Assembly (NCBI GenBank): GCA_051893555.1
Contig: JBJFHL010000007.1
Location: 62,001-126,000 of the forward strand
Direction: 5' to 3'
From: RGIG7179 sp051893555
Lineage (GTDB): Bacteria; Bacillota; Clostridia; Peptostreptococcales; Anaerovoracaceae
Length of the DNA: 64,000 nt
Shown here piece by piece: positions 59,305-64,000 of this stretch. The position numbers and the translations under genes were made by a program. A model generated the notes under the pieces. The model was given only the letters and a program-made list of their open reading frames with translations. It did not search any database and was not told the DNA's origin. How positions within the stretch are numbered: position 1 is the first letter of the stretch; the number at the start of each line of letters is the position of its first letter.

Positions 59305-60732
59305 CTATGCGTTCATAAATACTTTTTTGATAATCTGCACGAAATTCTTATTATTCTTCGTATGGGCCAGGTTATCGATGATGGTTTCCGTCACTTCCTG
59401 CGGGCTGGCGTTTGCCATGGCCCGGCGCATGAGCCAGACAGCCTCCATTTCGTCCTGATCCAGAAGCAGATCTTCTCTTCTGGTGCCTGATTTATTCAGG
59501 CTCACTGCCGGGAAGATCCTCATCTCAGACAGTTTTCTGTCCAGATGCAGCTCCATATTACCTGTACCCTTAAATTCTTCAAATATAACATCATCCATGC
59601 GACTCCCTGTTTCTACCAGTGCAGTTGCCAGAATGGTGATGGAACCGCCTTCTTCCAGCTTTCTTGCCGCACCGAAGAATTTCTTCGGCTTATGAAGGGC
59701 ACCGGGATCCAGTCCGCCGGACAGAGTTCTGCCGGAAGCAGGTACTACCAGATTATACGCCCTGGCCAACCGGGTTATGCTGTCCAGCAGAATCACAACA
59801 TCTCTTCCGTGTTCAGCCAGACGCTGCGCCCTCGCCAGGACCATTTCCGCCACTTTCACATGATGCTGCGGCTGTTCATCGAAGGTGGAGAAAAGAACCT
59901 CACCGCTCTTCAGCGAACGCTTCATATCGGTGACTTCTTCCGGACGTTCATCCACCAGCAGCACGATCAGCTCCACTTCCGGATAGTTCTCTTCGATGGA
60001 ATGGGCCACTTGCTTCAGAAGCACGGTTTTCCCAGCCTTCGGCGGCGCCACGATCAGGCCGCGCTGTCCCTTTCCGATGGGAGCTACCAGATCGATGATG
60101 CGCATGGCAAGCCCCTTGGTGTCCGTTTCCAGCCGCAGACGCTCATACGGGAACACTGGTGTCAGACTGTCAAAATCCGGTCTCCGGATCGCCGCACCCG
60201 GCTCATCGCCGTTTACTGTCAGCACATACAGCAGTGCTCCAAACTTTTCTCCCGGGTTTGGCAGACGCGTTATCCCACGGATCTTGTCCCCCGTCTTCAG
60301 ATTAAATCTGCGGATCTGCGTCGGTGACACATAAATATCTCTGTCACTGGTGAGAAAGTTGGAAAAACGCAGGAAGCCGAAATTGTTTTCTTCCTGGATT
60401 TCCAGAATACCTTCTACCTCGGGACGTTCGCCCCGGTTCTGATTCGGCTGCCGCACGCCTGTTTCTGCTTCCGTCTGTGCTTCTTCCGGAATGCAATCCG
60501 AAGAATCTGCGGGATCTGCCTGCACCTCTGCCGCCTGCCCGGTTTCCTCTTTCAAAGATTCCTGAATTTCCGTTTTCTCTTCCGGCTGCGTTTTCGCCTT
60601 CGGTGGTCTTCCCCGTGGCCGTTTTGGCTTCGGAGTTTCTTCCTGCATTGCCGGTTTCTCCTTCTTCACAGCATTCTCCTGTGCTGTGTAAACATTTGGA
60701 ATTTCTTCCGCTATGGTTTGTTTCTCTCTCAT
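59305..60732 (-). CDS. rho: Transcription termination factor Rho
   Basis: 475 residues. From about residue 105 on it is a standard Rho: RNA-binding cold-shock-like domain (GILEIQEENNFGFLR), Walker A GLIVAPPKAGKT, Walker B VVILLDSITRLARA, Q- and R-loops. The first 100 residues are an extra low-complexity segment rich in Lys, Glu, Pro and Gln, with an AT-hook-like PKRPRGRPPK near residue 40, as in insertion-bearing Rho proteins of some Firmicutes and Actinobacteria. AAAGGAATCCC precedes ATG. First gene of the rho-DUF1385-prmC block. Confidence 0.95.
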   Translation of the reverse strand: MREKQTIAEEIPNVYTAQENAVKKEKPAMQEETPKPKRPRGRPPKAKTQPEEKTEIQESLKEETGQAAEVQADPADSSDCIPEEAQTEAETGVRQPNQNRGERPEVEGILEIQEENNFGFLRFSNFLTSDRDIYVSPTQIRRFNLKTGDKIRGITRLPNPGEKFGALLYVLTVNGDEPGAAIRRPDFDSLTPVFPYERLRLETDTKGLAMRIIDLVAPIGKGQRGLIVAPPKAGKTVLLKQVAHSIEENYPEVELIVLLVDERPEEVTDMKRSLKSGEVLFSTFDEQPQHHVKVAEMVLARAQRLAEHGRDVVILLDSITRLARAYNLVVPASGRTLSGGLDPGALHKPKKFFGAARKLEEGGSITILATALVETGSRMDDVIFEEFKGTGNMELHLDRKLSEMRIFPAVSLNKSGTRREDLLLDQDEMEAVWLMRRAMANASPQEVTETIIDNLAHTKNNKNFVQIIKKVFMNA

Positions 60733-60870
60733 GGGATTCCTTTCACACAGCCTGCCAGAAGGGCTGCATCTTTCAGATTTCTACGACTTTCTGTTTCAGA
60801 ACTATATTAAAAGAATTGTTCAGATGAATTACAATAATCAGTCAAAACTATCATATACTTCCCGAAGCAA

Positions 60871-60902
60871 AAAAACAAGTGATTTTTCTGTGATAACACT
60901 TT
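60871..60902 (-). terminator. Weak terminator overlapping the end of the M20 peptidase gene
   Basis: On the minus strand AAGTG pairs with CACTT across the stop codon region, followed by GTTTTTTTGC. The stem is short. The rest of 60733-60900 holds no clear promoter pair for rho. Confidence 0.5.
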
Positions 60903-62028
60903 AAGCCAGGCCTTTGATCGCACCCAGAAGCAAATGAAACCGCTCTTCGATGGAATCCACCCGCAGAAACTCATCTGCACTGTGATACTTATCACTTTCC
61001 GGTCCGCAGCCGTCCATAACAGCGGTACCCATCTCCGACAGCAGGCTGCCGTCAGACGCGCCACCCACGCTGAGGAAGTCCGGATGAATTCCCATCTTCT
61101 CCGCTTCTTTTCGAAGAAGCTCCATCATCGCTCTGGTATTTTCATTCGGCTTCATCGGCGGCATCTGCGCAAGCTTTTCCCAGGTGACCTTTACGCCTTT
61201 CACCACAGGCTCCGCACACAGACAATCCAGCTTCTGCAAAAGCGCATCCAACTGCTGGAAGCTGGTGAACCGCACATCAAATACCGTTTCGCATTCGGCA
61301 GCTACAACGTTCGATGCCGTTCCGCCTTTGATGACGCCTGCGTTTACTGTCAGACCCGTCTCAAAATCTGTCAGTGCATGCATTTTCTGTACCAGATCTG
61401 CCATCTCCAGAATGGCGCTGGCACCATCCTTCGGCGCATTTCCTGCATGTGCAGCGATTCCATGGCATCGAATCACAATATCTGCCACGCCTTTTCGCTG
61501 ATAAACGAAATGCCCTCCCAGTCTGCCCGGTTCCAGCACGAAAGCATACCGGCTTCTTGCAGCAATATTCTGCATCGCCTGCTCAGAATCTTCTGAACCT
61601 GTTTCTTCATCGCTGTTGTGGCAGACACAGACTTTCAGCTGCGGACATTCTTCACGCAATGCTCTGGTCAGATGAAATGCCAGCAGATCTCCTGCTTTCA
61701 TATCACCTATGCCCGGTCCATACGCCCATTTCCCGTCGTCGCTGAGGGTAAACGGCCGCTCCGCCGCCGTACCTCTGTCAAACACGGTATCCATGTGCCC
61801 CAGAAACAGAACATCGACTTCTTCCGCTTCCGGATGGGTCAGTATCTCCAAATAGGGCCGGCTGTCCGGCCCCTGGGCGATCCGTCTGGGAGAAAGGCCG
61901 ATTTCTTCATATTTTCCACAGAGAAAATCAGCCACCCGGTTCAAGCCTTCGATATCTGAAGAGCCGCTGTCCATATTCACCAGTGTCTCCAGATCCCTCA
62001 TATATTCTTCTTTCTTAAAAATTGCCAA
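60901..62028 (-). CDS. M20-family metallopeptidase (carboxypeptidase G2-like)
   Basis: 375 residues. Di-zinc site residues are recognisable: His in LFLGHMDTVF, Asp in GIGDMKAGD, Glu-Glu in NSDEETGSED, Glu in LEPGR and the last His in ESDKYHSADEF. A lid/dimer domain lies between about 180 and 290. The family includes glutamate carboxypeptidases and dipeptidases; the substrate is not predictable. It is a single gene between hbd and rho, preceded by the hbd terminator. Intracellular: no signal peptide. Confidence 0.88.
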   Translation of the reverse strand: MAIFKKEEYMRDLETLVNMDSGSSDIEGLNRVADFLCGKYEEIGLSPRRIAQGPDSRPYLEILTHPEAEEVDVLFLGHMDTVFDRGTAAERPFTLSDDGKWAYGPGIGDMKAGDLLAFHLTRALREECPQLKVCVCHNSDEETGSEDSEQAMQNIAARSRYAFVLEPGRLGGHFVYQRKGVADIVIRCHGIAAHAGNAPKDGASAILEMADLVQKMHALTDFETGLTVNAGVIKGGTASNVVAAECETVFDVRFTSFQQLDALLQKLDCLCAEPVVKGVKVTWEKLAQMPPMKPNENTRAMMELLRKEAEKMGIHPDFLSVGGASDGSLLSEMGTAVMDGCGPESDKYHSADEFLRVDSIEERFHLLLGAIKGLA

Positions 62029-62118
62029 TGCACTACCCTCCCACTGTTTGATCGAATTGTATTCTTATCATATCCACTACGGGGTACCTTGTCAATATCC
62101 GGCTGCAAAACCTCATGA

Positions 62119-62150
62119 AAAAGGGCTCCGTGACTTTCGGAGCCCTTTTT
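62119..62150 (-). terminator. Terminator of hbd
   Basis: AAAAGGGCTCCG pairs with CGGAGCCCTTTTT around a 7-base loop; A-run and T-run on both sides. It lies 25 bases after the hbd stop. Confidence 0.88.
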
Positions 62151-62175
62151 CGGGTAAGTAATTTATATATGGATG

Positions 62176-63024
62176 TTATTTTCTGTAGTCGTAGAAGCCG
62201 ATACCGGTCTTTCTTCCCAGCTTGCCTGCTCTTACCATCTTTCTCAGCAGAGTATGTGCTCTGTATTTCGGATCACCATATTCCGTGTACAGAACGTCCA
62301 TAATCGCCAGAACAACGTCCAGACCGATCAGATCACCTAATTCCAGAGGTCCCATCGGGTGGTTAGCGCCCAGCTTCATTGCAGTATCAATGCCCTTTGC
62401 ATCTGCAACGCCATCCGCCAGGATGCCGATACCTTCGTTGATCATAGGGATCAGGATTCTGTTCACAACGAATCCAGGAGCTTCTTCTACTTCTACCGGG
62501 GTCTTGCCCAGTGCTTCCGTCAGAGCTACAATAGTGTCCCTGGTTTCATCGGAAGTAGCCAGTCCCTTAATGATTTCAACCAGCTTCATTGCAGGAACAG
62601 GGTTGAAGAAGTGCATTCCGATTACCTTGTCAGGTCTGCCGGTTGCAGCAGCGATTTCGGTAATGGATAAAGATGATGTATTGGTAGCAATGATTGTTTC
62701 AGGCTTGCAAAGCTTATCCAGTTCTGCGAACAGTGCTTTCTTTGCTTCCATGTCTTCCGTTGCCGCTTCGATGACCAGATCTGCATCCGCGATGATGTTG
62801 ATATCGGTGGAACCGGTGATTCTGCTCAGAATCGCTTCTTTTTCCTCTGCAGTAATCTTTTCCTTGGCAACCATCTTATCCAGATTCTTGGTTACGGTAG
62901 CAAGACCCTTTTCCACGGAAGATTCTCTTCTTGCTCTCATAACAACTTCATATCCGTTCTGTGCCAGTACCTGAATGATTCCGGCACCCATGGTACCTGT
63001 TCCTAATACACCAATTTTTTTCAT
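62176..63024 (-). CDS. hbd: 3-hydroxybutyryl-CoA dehydrogenase
   Basis: 282 residues from the ATG at 63022-63024 (AAGGAGG upstream; an in-frame TTG two codons earlier is less likely). The Rossmann start GVLGTGTMGAGIIQVLAQNG and the catalytic His in GMHFFNPVPAMKLVEI are conserved, as is the C-terminal domain ending KTGIGFYDYRK. It reduces acetoacetyl-CoA to 3-hydroxybutyryl-CoA in butyrate formation. The partner genes (thl, crt, bcd, etf) are not in the window, so it is a separate unit with its own promoter, a structured leader of about 190 bases, and a terminator. Confidence 0.95.
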   Translation of the reverse strand: MKKIGVLGTGTMGAGIIQVLAQNGYEVVMRARRESSVEKGLATVTKNLDKMVAKEKITAEEKEAILSRITGSTDINIIADADLVIEAATEDMEAKKALFAELDKLCKPETIIATNTSSLSITEIAAATGRPDKVIGMHFFNPVPAMKLVEIIKGLATSDETRDTIVALTEALGKTPVEVEEAPGFVVNRILIPMINEGIGILADGVADAKGIDTAMKLGANHPMGPLELGDLIGLDVVLAIMDVLYTEYGDPKYRAHTLLRKMVRAGKLGRKTGIGFYDYRK

Positions 63025-63049
63025 ATTCAATGCCTCCTTAAAATTTGTT

Positions 63050-63195
63050 ACAATCCACGCACAGTGGGAAGCCGGATGTATTCTTCATCCGACTGCATAA
63101 GAAAACGTTAACCCGCCTCTGCCTCATACACCTGCCTTTTCGCTGCGTGGCAGAAACCGGTCATGCTTCTTGTCACGCCGCCGGTTTCGTTAAAA
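63050..63195 (-). ncRNA. Structured leader of hbd
   Basis: Between promoter and gene, the minus-strand transcript can close CCACGCA (63144-63150 side) with TGCGTGG (63055-63061 side), and contains GTCGGATG/CATCCGGC (63071-63093) and GAAACCGG/CCGGTTTC (63153-63188). The result is a compact multi-stem fold. It does not match a riboswitch class I recognise. The remainder of 63189-63441 holds the promoter and AT-rich spacer. Confidence 0.4.
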
Positions 63196-63218
63196 AATTA
63201 ACTTTTTCTCATGTATAC

Positions 63219-63227
63219 ATTATATCA
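63219..63227 (-). promoter_or_regulatory. Extended -10 promoter of hbd
   Basis: Minus strand TGATATAAT, an extended -10 with consensus hexamer; the -35 region (TTCCAT) is weak. Confidence 0.55.
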
Positions 63228-63441
63228 TACTTTTGCAAAAATGGAACCCCATTTTCCATATTATTTTTTTATTTTTTCTTCATTCAGAAAAAGCGGCTCC
63301 AGATGAGACACCCTGAAACAGTAGTCAAATGTTTGCAGATTGTAACAAATTGTGACATATTTCGACCCTACATGCGCCCATCATAATTTATAATATGTGT
63401 GAAAGTGTCAAATCATATTTCACAAACGAAAGGAGAAGAAA

Positions 63442-63861
63442 ATGAAAATGAAAAAGAAAATTTTATGCACCGTCCTGATTCTGGTCCTGCTACTCACCGC
63501 CGCGGTCAGCGCCTATGCAGAGACAGGAATCCAGCCAAGGGACACCAATATGGTTACGTTCATAACGAACCGTACCAGCCGTACCTCTGCTGATGTCACA
63601 GTATCCGTAACATTCTCCGATGTGGTAGACAGTTACAACGTTATCATTTACCTTCAGAAGAAGGTAAACGGCCAGTGGGTGCTGGATACCACAAATGAAG
63701 AGTATGTGTTTTTTAATAACGGATCTAAAACGTCCAATTTCATCTTCGCAAATGCATACACTCACCTTTCAGAAGGTGTCATTTACCGGATTAAATGTAT
63801 CAGTAAAGACTATATCGGAGATTCTACTTACATCACTACAACTTATTCAAACCAGTTCTAA
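63442..63861 (+). CDS. Small secreted protein with signal peptide
   Basis: 139 residues. MKMKKK plus a hydrophobic core (ILCTVLILVLLLTAAV) and a likely cut after AYA near residue 26 form a Sec signal peptide. The mature part of about 110 residues is beta-rich, with alternating hydrophobic and Thr/Ser residues (TVSVTFSDVVDSYNVIIYLQ) suggesting an Ig-like sandwich. AAAGGAGAAG precedes ATG. I do not recognise a family. Short proteins of this kind are frequent in clostridial genomes as lineage-specific exported proteins. Confidence 0.7.
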   Translation: MKMKKKILCTVLILVLLLTAAVSAYAETGIQPRDTNMVTFITNRTSRTSADVTVSVTFSDVVDSYNVIIYLQKKVNGQWVLDTTNEEYVFFNNGSKTSNFIFANAYTHLSEGVIYRIKCISKDYIGDSTYITTTYSNQF

Positions 63862-64000
63862 TAGAGGCTATCATAGCCTCTATTTCATTTTCCATTTCTT
63901 TGTCCGATTTAATATGTATTTCTGTCTCCATATAAGATAAGGCGTAATAAATCGTTTCCTTATCTTCCTTCAAATATACATCCATCCCATTTATCTTTTT
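63836..64000 (-). CDS. Partial hypothetical ORF at the window edge
   Basis: An open frame on the minus strand enters from the right edge and ends at TAG 63836-63838. The visible part includes MDVYLKEDKETIYYAL and MENEIEAMIASIRTGL, a plausible soluble helical sequence. It overlaps the last 26 bases of the secreted-protein gene. It may be real or a shadow of noncoding sequence; no start or ribosome site can be judged because the 5' part is outside. Confidence 0.35.
   Translation of the reverse strand, partial: KKINGMDVYLKEDKETIYYALSYMETEIHIKSDKEMENEIEAMIASIRTGLNKL
63861..63883. terminator. Hairpin after the secreted-protein gene
   Basis: ATAGAGGCTA-TCA-TAGCCTCTAT is a perfect 10-bp stem with a 3-base loop directly after the stop, followed by TTCATTTT. 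It also falls inside the edge ORF on the other strand. Confidence 0.65.

Overview
The window looks like chromosome of an anaerobic, low-to-mid GC Gram-positive bacterium of the class Clostridia. The evidence is a pyruvate:ferredoxin oxidoreductase operon with NfnAB-like subunits, a tungsten-type aldehyde:ferredoxin oxidoreductase, a lone 3-hydroxybutyryl-CoA dehydrogenase (butyrate-type metabolism), a T-box leader, ZTP and tandem glycine riboswitches, and the clostridial block rho-DUF1385-prmC-rpmE-prfA-sua5-rpiB-upp-tyrS. Species cannot be assigned from what is visible.

Layout. 1-3550: sigma-54-type regulator (cut by the window edge), a near-perfect -24/-12 promoter, and a YfcC-type transporter plus M55 D-aminopeptidase operon; this part is visibly more AT-rich than what follows. 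3.6-5.4 kb: Ca2+/Na+ exchanger and tRNA-Leu(CAG). 5.3-19.4 kb: one long minus-strand purine operon that starts at a strong promoter and a ZTP riboswitch and runs purE-C-F-M-N, a PurO-type IMP cyclohydrolase, a stand-alone AICAR transformylase, purD and purL, then a ferredoxin-nitroreductase and an AI-2E-family permease. Its only long internal gap (12.5-12.77 kb) carries interlocking inverted repeats. 19.5-22.5 kb: MATE pump with a structured leader, GH18 protein, SemiSWEET-like protein. 22.8-26.7 kb: aldehyde oxidoreductase, MoaD-like protein, polyferredoxin and Fe-alcohol dehydrogenase. 26.8-28.6 kb: TrpB2 under a tryptophan T-box. 28.7-31.8 kb: DUF368 protein, CofE-like ligase and formamidase. 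31.8-33.1 kb: xpt and pcp.

33.2-40.4 kb: central redox operon consisting of an internally duplicated soluble RnfB-like polyferredoxin, PFOR, and NfnA-like and NfnB-like subunits. 40.7-44.3 kb: a C39-like papain-fold protein without a signal peptide, a second MATE pump and a gamma-carbonic anhydrase. 44.6-45.8 kb: a decayed AT-rich defence/restriction remnant (frameshifted HTH gene, truncated HsdR N-domain, AlbA_2 protein tail) with 42-bp direct repeats. 45.8-46.95 kb: rplM-rpsI. 47.0-50.3 kb: operon under a tandem glycine riboswitch encoding a TRIC-family channel, AzlC, AzlD and glycerate 2-kinase. 50.4-62 kb: XpaC-like protein, then housekeeping genes from tyrS to rho, and an M20 peptidase. 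62-64 kb: hbd with a structured leader, a small secreted protein and an edge ORF.

The most interesting points are the glycine-riboswitch operon joining a TRIC channel to glycerate kinase, the interlocking repeats inside the purine operon, the duplicated RnfB-like protein in the PFOR/Nfn operon, the sigma-54 peptide module, and the fossil restriction locus. I saw no CRISPR array, intact insertion sequence, integrase or prophage.
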